The position numbers and the translations under genes were made by a program. A stretch of 64,000 nucleotides of DNA, from the NCBI GenBank assembly GCA_011316305.1, contig SAUG01000020.1:310001-374000 (forward strand). The letters run 5' to 3'. The notes beneath the pieces are model-generated. The model saw nothing but the letters and a program-made list of their open reading frames with translations. It was not told the DNA's origin and ran no database searches. Source of the stretch: Rusavskia elegans. Its lineage: Eukaryota > Ascomycota > Lecanoromycetes > Teloschistales > Teloschistaceae. How positions within the stretch are numbered: position 1 is the stretch's first letter; the number at the start of each line of letters is the position of its first letter. This document shows, piece after piece, positions 1-9,608 of this stretch.

Positions 1-239
1 GTGGTGCAGAGGAGATGGCGCTGTGGGCGGTTCAAGGGCGACGATCAACACTTGGTCCCAATCATCCAGAGACACTCTCGAGTGTCGTGGTTCTGGGACA
101 GATTCGTCGCGCTCGGAACGCTGGCGTCGATGTTCCATCCTTACTCAAGATGTGACGAAAACTCTTCCTCAATTGCTTCATGCGTGTACGAACCACGATC
201 CCTTCCATTTTCGCAATGCCTCTCTGGCTGAACATAGAT

Positions 240-3200
240 TCAGTGGCGTATAGAACAGCTTGCAAGCTGTTCTTCGACGGTCTGCGCGTTTTCGTATCCT
301 TCTAGCCCAGCACCATCGTCCCCCTCCTCTAACGATCCCCGCCCAACCTCTGCTTTCAAACAATTCATCACAATCTTTCGGTACCCTCTTCCCATAAAGA
401 AATCAAGTCTCGGCACATAACGCTGGATGATGTGATCCAGGAGCTCTTTAGGCGACACTCCTTGCTTTTCCTTTGTCATATTACCCAAGGTCCTCCACAA
501 CCCGATCTCCAGGAGAACTAGCCCGAGGCTATACCAATCGAACCGTGGCTGGAATCGCACCCGATGGGTTTGATTTGAATACTCTGGATGACAGTAGTCC
601 ATCACCTCCATGCGATGCTCAGGCAGTACGCTGATTGACTTCGGATCATTTGGGCGACTATAATTGAAGCCTACCACGTAAGGTGGCGGTATGCCTGAAC
701 CACTGCTGCCTGATGGTGGTAGCGTTGAAAAGATGATGGTGAAGGCCGATATGTTCTTATGGAGCCAATTGACTTTATGAAGTCTCGACAATGTCGAAGC
801 TAGTCGTCGAGCAAGAAGAAAGCGGTCTTCCAACGCCGGACTGGTCCTTGCATGAATGTACTGCCAAAGCGTTGTGACTTCGAGAGTCTTGACCTTCCCT
901 GCTTCTTTGGGGCCAGGTATCTCGAATGCCAATCTGATAACCCGGTTGAGCGGTTCGTGGAAGTATCCTACGGGCGACAATAGCCTTATGTTCCTATCTG
1001 ATCTGGATGCTGTTCGGAGAAGCTCTGCGACGGCCCCAACGCGGTTGTAAAGTTCGTCGCCGACAGCATTAACCCAGTGTTCCGCATACTTGATGGTCTC
1101 CACAATCACCTGGTTTGTAGGCCGGCCCTCGAGGCTCAAATCGCCAATGGAGAAGTGATCGAACGCTTTTTGCGGCTTCCATATAACACCTTTGAGCAGC
1201 ATACGCCTGCCGTAACCATCGACAGGAGCTTCGCAAAGATGGTGCATGTATCTCACAGCGGCCAGTGTTCCAATACTTCGGTATCGCGAAGCCTTATCAA
1301 ACGTATGCTGAATGTGCTCCAAAAAACCCCAGTCATCTGTGCTTAATAACTTCTCCTCCAGCGAACGACATATGGTATCCTGAGACGAAGCCGGTAGTAA
1401 GTATATCAAGTCGTCATTGATCATACGAAGCTTGAGGACCTTGGTGTGGACGTCATCCTGGGCCTCCGAAGTCGATGCAACCTCTTGTTCGATTCTCTTG
1501 AGATTGTGGAAAGTTCGGTGAAATGCATCATCCGCCGTCAAAAGGCTTCTGGTGTCATACTTATCACTCGTTGGGCTGAAGAGACCCACCGTCTGGGCCC
1601 AGATGGATAGACGCTCTCTTTCTATGACCATGTCGAGGTTTGGGTGGGTCTGCCCATCTGTCACTTTCAGTACGGATGTATTGGTAATTTTCTAATACAA
1701 CCCGATGCATCAGTATCCAGTATATCCGGTGCCGATAGCAAATGATACGATAGTGGAATGGTTGAGATGAACGAAAAAGCATTCAGATTGACCCTTTCCG
1801 CGAAAAAATGAGAACTCACCTGGCTACCATAACCAGCTGTGCTGGTCAGGGCACTATTGACTTCGTCAAAACATGCTATCAGTGCCTCGAAGCGCAAGCG
1901 ATGAGTAACTTGATCAGCGTTCGGGCGGGATTCAGGCTCCATCTGAAGTAAATCACGCACAAGCGAGATCAGTCGCCTGCAAACGCTAGTTGCGATCTTC
2001 TCCAACGCTGTCAGCCAGTTGTCAACTCCTTTGTTGGGAGCGCGGCCAGCGTGGAAACTGTGAACAGTCAACCTCTCGGCAAGGATGACCTTACGACTTT
2101 CCTCAAAGGTTTTCAGTCCACGGGGACCTTGCATGATGTATGTTACGAGCTCTGCCAGGACACATCCGAAGGACCACATATCGCTTTTCCGCCCAACTAT
2201 TCCGGGCATGAAGTTGTGGTCCACATCTTCGCATTCGGGGGCAAGATAGCGGCTGTCGCCTTTCTTCCAGACGCTTTTCGACCCTTCCGAAACCTCCTTG
2301 AGGTTTGAGAGCCCAAAGTCAGCAAGCAACAAGTTTCGATCCTTGACAAGTATGTTGTGAGGTCTTAGATCGTGGTGACAGCCAATCAGCGTAATGTCGA
2401 GTTCTTCAGAGCAGAATGTATGAAGCTTGTCGAGAGCGGACGCCAACCCACAAAGCGCGAATAGGTAATCCAACTCGGATGTGAAGCTCGGGGATTTTTC
2501 CCCTTGCAATAGGTTGTTGAGATCGTATTCTGCCAATGGGAAGATGAGGTTGTGGATACCGCTGTGGGTGTAGGAACCTAGAAGCTCGACGATGTTCGGA
2601 TGTTCTAGGCAATTGAGGAAGGATAGAACCCGGCATTCACGTTTGAAGTCCTCGGTATCACTCGGGTTTTTTACTTTCAGCTCCTTCCTTATTACCGTTT
2701 GATGCTATTGTTCATTAGTCATTCGGTTTGTAAGAATTGGATCGGACCCGCATGTTATCCTCACCGGATGCTTCTGGACCGGAAAAGCAGCCAGACTGTG
2801 GCTCGGGTGTACCCCTATCTTGTAGATGTATCCAAAGTTGCCTTCTCCCTGGATTGATGACTCGAGAAAGGGGAAAATAGTTCGCTCATGAAGGCAACGG
2901 TGTCCCGCCCGACGTTTGAAGATTGGAGCAGTAAACTCCCACTGCTTCTCGAAGAAGTCCGCGGCGTCAGTCTTAGGCAGTATCCTCTCCAGATCAGCCC
3001 TGGTACTGTAAGGCAGTTTCGAATCGATACTGCATTCTTGGAGTTGATCGATTTCGATGAAGTCCACGATACGCTCTGTTCTGTAGATCGAGACTAGTAT
3101 AGCGAATGTTTTCTTGCCTCCTTTTGCGATCTGGTCTAGTGCCTCCTGCGCTCGATCCGGTCGAATCTTGACGCTTCGCAAAGCTGACTTGATCTTTTCA

Positions 3201-3301
3201 GCAGTTAGTATGTTGTCAAGAGCGCCTTCCGGCACAAATGACGATCGATGATCTGAGCTTTCGCAACGCAGGGATTGTAACTCTTCTTTCAGAGACGCCA
3301 T
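240..3301 (-). CDS. Ser/Thr protein kinase fused to HeLo-like segment and DUF7580-type pseudokinase
   Basis: Proposed exons are 3301-2765, 2704-1820 and 1649-240 (introns 60 and 170 bp), giving about 943 aa. A second in-frame acceptor would start exon 3 at 1691. The first half is a protein kinase: a glycine-rich loop (GEGNFGYIY), a catalytic loop written HHDLRPHN, DFG in LLADFGLSNL, and an APE-like RYLAPE, so the catalytic Asp residues are present. Directly after it, FEALIACFDEV and then LDMVIERERLSIWAQTVGL resemble the conserved CF...RLxxW core of the HET-S/HeLo prion-inhibition domain. The C-terminal third is a degenerate kinase: the catalytic loop reads LHKNISAF and the DFG site reads VVGFNYSR. 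This third resembles fungal DUF7580 proteins. It could instead be two adjacent genes, because frame 2 runs on to a stop at 1667. However, the exon 2 end has a good donor (GTGAGT), and the third exon has no convincing ATG of its own. The role is likely signalling; substrates are unknown. Confidence 0.7.
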
Positions 3302-4100
3302 CGCTTTTGATTGTTGGTTCTCAGATGATGATTTTCAGCCCAGATTTCGTACGTTGGGAGAAAATTCGGGTCTTTGCAGAATGAGAGTTCAGACTGACTC
3401 GACCGCTATCCCTTCGCCTGGCACGGTGCGCATCCGATACTTCGACCGGCAAGACAATCGGATGCCCTGCCAATGCATAAGGTACTGTGCACTTGTTGAT
3501 GGTCTACTGCTCAAGTCCATCAGCATAAGGGTCATTAGCCTGGCAGTGGGTAATCAAGTCCCCTATTCAGCCGTTGTCAATAGTTAGCGAATTGGATAAG
3601 CCTACCTGACCAAGGGTCAACTGGTGTGGTCCGCCCTTAAGCCAAAGACTTGATCTCGTCCTTACCAATTGGCTTAGCAAACCTCCGAGGCGTTGAGATG
3701 AGGTCACGAGGATACCTGGGTCAGCTTCTTTGGAGCTGTCAAAACGAAGTTGCCACCTTTTTCCTGGTCCTTGCTTAGCGATGCACCATCAATCCGAGCG
3801 CTCCGGTGTACTTCGACCGTGTAATCCTTTGCTGGGAACAAACTGTCCAGCAGACTGAAAAGCTTATGCTTCTGCACATAGCGACCATCAAGGACTTGGT
3901 TCTCCATCGGTAGCTCAAAGATGTTCCGAAAAGGGGGAACAGACAACCTACGGAATCGATCAACGAACTCAAGAAATCATAAAAGTATTAAGACGAACAG
4001 TGCAAACTGAGGCTCTGTCTTGATGCGGGGCAGTGTGCCAGCGCATCATGCCTGACGATGTCATGGTAGCCTTGCCAGCGGTATTGGGGTGTGGTAACAC
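3302..4100. other. Intergenic region with one weak coding-like fragment
   Basis: This is the upstream region of the leftward kinase gene and of the rightward CorA-like gene. No complete gene is evident. On the minus strand, 3946-3704 reads through a coding-looking stretch (FELPMENQVLDGRYV, then SLLDSLFPAKDYTVEV and FVLTAPKKLTQ), which could be a remnant or an exon of an unrecognised gene. I see no start codon with convincing context and no repeat. Confidence 0.35.
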
Positions 4101-5963
4101 ATGGTCCGCGAGAATGCTTCACAGGAGTCAATATCCTCGACAATGGACGAGTATCCGAAATCACTTCCGACCGCACCTTTGCTTGGCGAAGATAGAGGAG
4201 TCTACTATCGGCGTCTGCTTGAAGATTCTTCGAGGCTTTTCAAGGACGATGAGATCGACATTGAGGTAATGCAGACAATGGAAGACGACTGTTCGTAGCC
4301 GTGTCCGTGGCATCATTTAGCCTGGCAAAGCACTTATTCATCCCTTAGCCTGCGCCCAGTCCGTCGGTCTACAAGACATCGCAGCCGTAGAACAGCATTT
4401 GAGGGTATCATCAACGGGCGGGGCCCCCGCCAGCGTTGCCATTTGCTGACGCTCGGATGCAGAGCCTACAATTGACACCGAGCACCTTGGTCTAGTAAGG
4501 ACCTGAGTGTCATGGGGCAAGAACACCTCATTGGCTTATATCATCGTCAGCATATTCCGGCAGGCATATTCATGGGACCAGATCAAGACATCTTTACCTG
4601 CCCTACAGGCGATTCTGGGTTACCATCATGTCTTTGCGCCCTTCCTAGACTGCGTGCACTCGTTTGGATTCAAAACAAAGGAGGACGACCACCTTTGGAA
4701 TGGATTCCATCGGTCTACTCGATCAGAGACAAGGCGCGCTGGCGACGTCTCATGTGATGGCAAGTATTACCGTCCCATTGACGACAAAATGAATGTGTTG
4801 TCAATGGCTGACCATGGCAATATCCAGAGACATGTTACGCTGTCAGATACGTGGCTCGAAACGGACGTTGTACTGGTTCGCCCTGGTCTGTGAGGCAAAC
4901 GGCAGTGTATCAGCAACATAATGCTAGTACCGGCAAATCTATTTGGATATTCTTGCAGCCGTCTTGCGAGATGCTAAGAAGATTCGAAGAGCATCAGCAG
5001 TTGAGATCGTCCTTGAGCCACCCAACAACATTCCATATTGTACTCCTATTTGCGATTGCCGCTGACTGGAAGGACTATGTTTCCCATCTCCGAACCACTT
5101 TGGATGCGTATGTATGAAGTCGGAACGGAACTTGGCTTGAGATCGAGCCATTCTGACCAAAGAATTAGGACGAGAAAGCTTGCTTTTCACGTGTTGGTCG
5201 ACGGCATAAACACGATTACAGCGTGATGTTCGAGGATTGTCAACGGGTGCAGAATCTTCGTGAAACGCTCTTGCGGACTTTGGTCGTTCTCGACGCTCAG
5301 CTAGAAGTAGCTGAAAACTGCTCGTGGAGTGTTGATAGTGAATGGAATAGTGAAGCTAATGCCAACAGACACGCGCTACTCTGTGAACTCAATGCACATT
5401 CTGTACGGTTGAGAACGCACCACAAAGCGGTAGGAACCATTTTGAACAGATCCCAAGGCACCCTGGATCTCGTGAGTAAACACCGCTTGACGAAAATGTA
5501 TCTTTGCCGCCAGCTGACTCTGCAATGAAGCTCTTCAAAATTCTAGAATACCGGAACGAAGAAGAAATAAGCAGGAGTGGCGCTGCGCTACATAAAGATA
5601 TAGAATCCTTAAGAGACATTGCTTATCACACCCGACGCGAGAACGAAGCTTTGGTGCGACTTGCCGAACAGAGTAGAAATGATGGAAGAGCACTGAAAGC
5701 GCTTTCTGTCCTAGGCACCTTATACCTACCAGCCACATTTGTAGCGGTCAGAACCTCATTGCAGTTCAGAGTCATTGACATCGATGACTGATCATCCGAG
5801 GCAGACGATGTTCAGCTCAAGCCTCATCAAGGCACAACCTCCGAATGAGCCCGAGAACAAGACGCACTTCGTACCCGCGCAACAATTCTGGCTGTTCATC
5901 GTATTGACAGGACCGTTGATGCTTTTGACTGCAGGCTACATGGTATGGGTCGACAAGAGATGA
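4101..5963 (+). CDS. CorA-like membrane protein lacking the GMN motif
   Basis: This is a fungal CorA-superfamily protein with a long soluble N-terminus and two C-terminal membrane helices. The C-terminal exons are clear: about 4812-5111, 5169-5471, 5531-5746 and 5805-5963, joined by introns of 57, 59 and 58 bp. Junctions restore family motifs such as LDAYDEKACFSRV, SVMFEDCQRVQNLRE and LYLPATFVATMFSSS. The first helix ends in MFSSS where true CorA channels have GMN, and the second helix is FWLFIVLTGPLMLLTAGYMVW. Upstream, IIVSIFRQAYSWDQIKTS to FLDCVHSFGFKTKEDD (about 4530-4700) is the usual N-terminal region. The fragment YYRRLLEDSSRLFKDDEIDI (about 4200-4260) is a probable first exon starting at ATG 4101 or 4143. 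Introns between 4290 and 4812 are not resolved. Mg2+ transport is doubtful without GMN; such proteins are often annotated as CorA-like of unknown function. Confidence 0.7.
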
Positions 5964-6145
5964 GTGCCCAATCGCCTCCGCATGCAGGAGCCATAGCCCA
6001 AGGAGAACATGTTGTGCCGGTACAGCAGATCTTGAGGTGTTGCATTGATCGAGAATGTTATCCTTCACCTTGCCAGGGCACGCGATTCGGGTGTCGATGG
6101 CGATATCGAGTGGTGAGTGTGCCGAACGAGGGACCACTAGAAGGC

Positions 6146-8497
6146 CTAGGCTTGATATGCTTTTGCTATGGCAACCACGCATCCCGACGTGTCCGGATGC
6201 TGTAACCCCTGAGTTCTTTCCAAGGTCTCAAGAACCTGAGTACCCAGCTCTTCTGCCCGTTTAGATTGACCTCGGTCTATATAGCTTTGTGCCAAAGACA
6301 TCCTCGACCGCAACGTTTTGGGATGTTCTTGTCCGTATGAAGCAGAGTAATAACGGATAACGCCCTCAAGCAACTCATCAGATTTCTCCCATTGTCCTTG
6401 TTTCGCATAAGTCAAAGCCAGACTTTCCGCGTTCATATACCTGCAGGGAGGTCCCAGGCCCCGTTCACTGAAGTATGCCTCTATCCACGTTTGCAGAGTT
6501 TGAGCTTCCTGGAGGCGTATCTGCCGTCGGTGAATATCAGCTAATGTAACCTTACTAGCGAGCGTTTGCATATGTTCTGCCCCCAATGTCCTTTCTCTGG
6601 CTTCCACAATTTCAGCTTGCAGGGTTTCAGCCTCATGCCATTGACCAAAAGCCTGGAAACCATCGGCCAGGTGCTCTTGGAGAATCAACACGATATGGTT
6701 GTCATGACCGAAGGCACGGCTCGCATCCACAATTTCGTTTTTGTATTCCCTCTGCAACCTCTCCCAACCAACCTTCCCACCACAACTTTCGATTCGGTCG
6801 ATGAACTGCACGGAACCCTCGCGTTCCCCCCAATTGAAGATGCCGCTTGAGAAATGGTGCTTGACGCCTTCTTCACGTATATATCTTAGTTGACGAGCAA
6901 GTTGTAACTCATAGGCTATCCGACCATCAACAACGTCGTATGACTTCCGCTGATTTCGTGCAACGCCAAACCCAATCTCGTAACACAGGGCACTCTGAAT
7001 GTACATATCGCTAGACGGTAGGCTGCTGCTCCTGCCCTTTTGACCAGATGAGGTCGCCTCAATGAGGCAATTCGCAATGTATATGCGGACTCTGTAGTCG
7101 GCCAGGTAGAACTGATGCATCGAATGTATCAACTACAAAAGTATTAGACCCTGGTTTCCGAAGGCGCGTATTTACTAAACTTGAAACGAATCGTCCACTG
7201 AATGTTGAGGATCCAATCCGTACCTGGTTCCGCGGCGGGGAGTAAAATGGTCTCTGACCTCTCCTTTGGTGCAAGCTACGGTATCTTGCTGCATCAGCCA
7301 CTCTTTGCTGATACCTTCGGGGTAATCGCCATCCAATGATATAGGGTTACCAATAGGACTTGAGACCCTAGTTTACATGAGCCATGCCGTTGATAGAGAT
7401 CAGTGCATCCTACTTTTCTCCTGATAAGATTCCTCGTAGATACTCAACGCTGGAGGATCGCTCAACAGCATTTTGGTTTAGAGAAATTCGAAAGAATTCC
7501 ATAAGGGCGGCACCATCTTGTAACTGGACAGCTCCCAAGCTCGCTGCTACAAAACTGAATGCAGTTTCCATTGATGCTGGCATCATGACATGAGATCGAG
7601 GCACCGTGGATTTTGGATTGTTGTAGCAAAGAAGCCAGAATACCAGTAATCCCAATGAGTACACGTCCATCTTTTTAGCCTGTGCAAACAAAAAGCCTCG
7701 GTGATGCCACTCCGGAGCCGTCCAATGCAAAGACTTCGGCATCTGAATCAAATCGCTTTCGGTAGCATGAATGGTAGAGTAGCCGAAGTCTGCCACTTTG
7801 ATGGTATAAATTTCTGACGATGTCTGGAATACGAGGACATTCTGAGGTTTGATATCGCCATGGATAACATCTGGCGCGTCAGTGTGAGTCGCCGCGGATG
7901 GAAGTGAAGACACATACTCTCAGAGTGCATTAGTGAGACTGCCTCTGCAATTTCTAGGCAAAGTTGAAGCCTCTCATCGAAGCCCAAGGTCCTCCCTGCG
8001 CCGTTAGTCATGAAGCTATGCAAATCCCCGTGCTTAGACTTCTCGAACACCAGTACTGGGACGACTGCGGCGCTTAAGAAATCCACTGGCTCGTGCCTTG
8101 AGAAAGTATACTCGTCTGCACTGTATATTTCCCAGCATATACCGACTACATTCATGATGTGCGGGCAATGACGCATCGAAGGAGTCAGCAAGATTGAAAT
8201 TTCGGCGATGACCGATGGCAGAATCTGACCGGTGAGCTCTTCTGAATTGAATGATTCCTTGAACAACCGGCGTTTAAAAGCAAAGCTGGTGTTGGAGTCT
8301 AGGAGAGCTTCGCGGATTTCGGCGGTCGCACCTTCCCCAATGCTTTGGAGCGCTTGCTGCCATGTGATGGGGAGGAAGTCGATGCTGAGATTCTGGGCGA
8401 TACCTAGAAATACAATGAAGTCGCAATATTCTGACAAGTTTTGTGGAGCTGCCGCCGTTTGTATGGGATCCCGTGTCGAGTACTGAAATGACGACAT
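6146..8497 (-). CDS. Protein kinase with C-terminal TPR (kinesin-light-chain-like) repeats
   Basis: Four exons, 8497-7918, 7870-7414, 7307-7181 and 7132-6146 (introns 47, 106 and 48 bp), sum to 2151 nt, or 716 aa. The N-terminal part (GEGATAEIREALL, TSFAFKRR) is the typical fungal N-lobe. The first intron join gives HSENVIHGDIKPQNVL, with HGD in place of HRD, followed by VADFGYST and WTAPEW, so this is a plausible active kinase. The middle has SALCYEIGFGVARNQRK, a Sel1/TPR-like stretch found in this kinase class. The C-terminal half carries tandem TPR units of the kinesin-light-chain type (TLGAEHMQTLASKVTLADIH, YGQEHPKTLRSRMSLAQSYI, GLQHPDTSGCV). TPRs probably bind partner proteins. The gene is convergent with the CorA-like gene, with 182 bp between stops. 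Its start codon overlaps a small rightward ORF. Confidence 0.82.
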
Positions 8498-8861
8498 GGC
8501 GACGCTTCAAACCCCAGAATGCACGTTTACACATCCAAAGTCATCATTGCATGATATCTTGCAGCCAGGAGTGCGATCCGGACAGTACGATGAATACGTG
8601 TTCAGAGGCGGAGGATTAAACCTTGGGATACTTGAACTCGTAGGCAAAACCGCGAGCAACGGATATAAAACACGAGGCTATTACCTTACACATGCGGCCG
8701 ACCACTTGTTCAGAAGAACAAGCGGGGTTCGAGTAGGATCGCCGGAAGCCAGTTGTGTGATTTGGAAAGACTTTATGGGGCACTGGACCTTGCGCAGCGT
8801 TTCGCCTGATACGTGCGATGATTGGTCCATCAAACCACACGAGGGTATTACCCCAGATTAA
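8496..8861 (+). CDS. Small ORF of unknown function, ending inside a MITE
   Basis: This is an ATG-initiated frame of 121 codons with no family I recognise and no signal peptide. Its start codon overlaps the start codon of the leftward kinase-TPR gene within a shared CATG. At least one of the two starts is therefore unlikely to be used as given, or this ORF is really promoter sequence. The stop codon (TAA at 8859-8861) is supplied by the left terminal repeat of the MITE that begins at 8851. Removing the element and one TA copy would extend the frame by only about 18 codons. Treat as doubtful. Confidence 0.25.
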   Translation: MATLQTPECTFTHPKSSLHDILQPGVRSGQYDEYVFRGGGLNLGILELVGKTASNGYKTRGYYLTHAADHLFRRTSGVRVGSPEASCVIWKDFMGHWTLRSVSPDTCDDWSIKPHEGITPD

Positions 8862-8962
8862 ATAAACCTGGTCAGTGAAAAAAAGACTGTCAAACCCTAC
8901 CAACCGTCGACCAAAAGTTTTAAAGTTTTTTTATTCCTTGAATAACTTAATAACTAGAAGCT
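8851..8962 (+). repeat. Left terminal inverted repeat of the MITE
   Basis: This is the first arm of the 112-bp inverted repeat. It pairs with 9248-9359 and carries TpA where the other arm has CpA at several sites. Confidence 0.88.
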
Positions 8963-9247
8963 GAATTCGTTTTAAAATTTCGAGTTTTATTAATAAAGAT
9001 ATATAGTTAGTATCTAATTTCTTTCTATCTATCTTTTATCGTTTTTATTACTTTAGAGGACTGATTTCTAGATTTTCGAAGAATTCTATCGGTCGTAAAA
9101 AGGATCTCGGCAGTCCGGCAGGTACTTTCTAGACTAAAAGAAGAGATTCCTATATAAGATAATAAGAAAGAATTCTATTAATATAAAATTCTTCTAGTCG
9201 CTAGTATATATATAGCAGACTTTTTAAGAAAAGTTTTAGTAATTTCT

Positions 9248-9359
9248 AGCTTTTGGTTGTTGAGTTATTCAAGGAATAAAAAAACTTTAAAACTTTTAGT
9301 CGACGGTTGGTGGGGTTTGACAGTCTTTTTTTCACTGACCAGGTTTATTTAATCTGGGG
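9248..9359 (-). repeat. Right terminal inverted repeat of the MITE
   Basis: This is the second arm of the 112-bp inverted repeat. Read on the minus strand it matches the left arm apart from about six transitions. Confidence 0.88.
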
Positions 9360-9608
9360 TACACTGCATAGATCCTGCCGGAAAAGGATTGCTCGACCAA
9401 CTCGGTAGCACACCGTAACAGCAAGGCTGTGAGGCTCTTCCAGTTGCCCTAGGGTCTTCATGAGTAGTCCTCGTCGCAATCGTAACAATGTCGAAAGCCC
9501 ACAATTTTGCGTGTGCGCCCTGTAGCAGAACAAAGCCTGTCTTGCGAACTCCCACGCAGTCCCTATCATTGACTTCCGACTTAGGATTTGAGCTTGGACC
9601 TTTGCGCA

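Larger units (their letters stand above)
8851..9359. mobile_element. TA-flanked MITE (Tc1/mariner or Fot1/pogo type) with 112-bp inverted repeats
   Basis: The left arm 8851-8962 is a near-perfect inverted copy of 9248-9359; both ends start CCCCAGATTAAATAAACCTG. The element is bounded by TA on both sides (8849-8850 and 9360-9361), the usual target duplication of Tc1/mariner-class elements. The core is strongly AT-rich and has no ORF, so the element is non-autonomous. Between the two arms most mismatches are C-to-T in CpA context (for example CCCCACC versus CCCTACC and GACCAAAAG versus GACTAAAAG), a repeat-induced point mutation signature. Confidence 0.88.
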
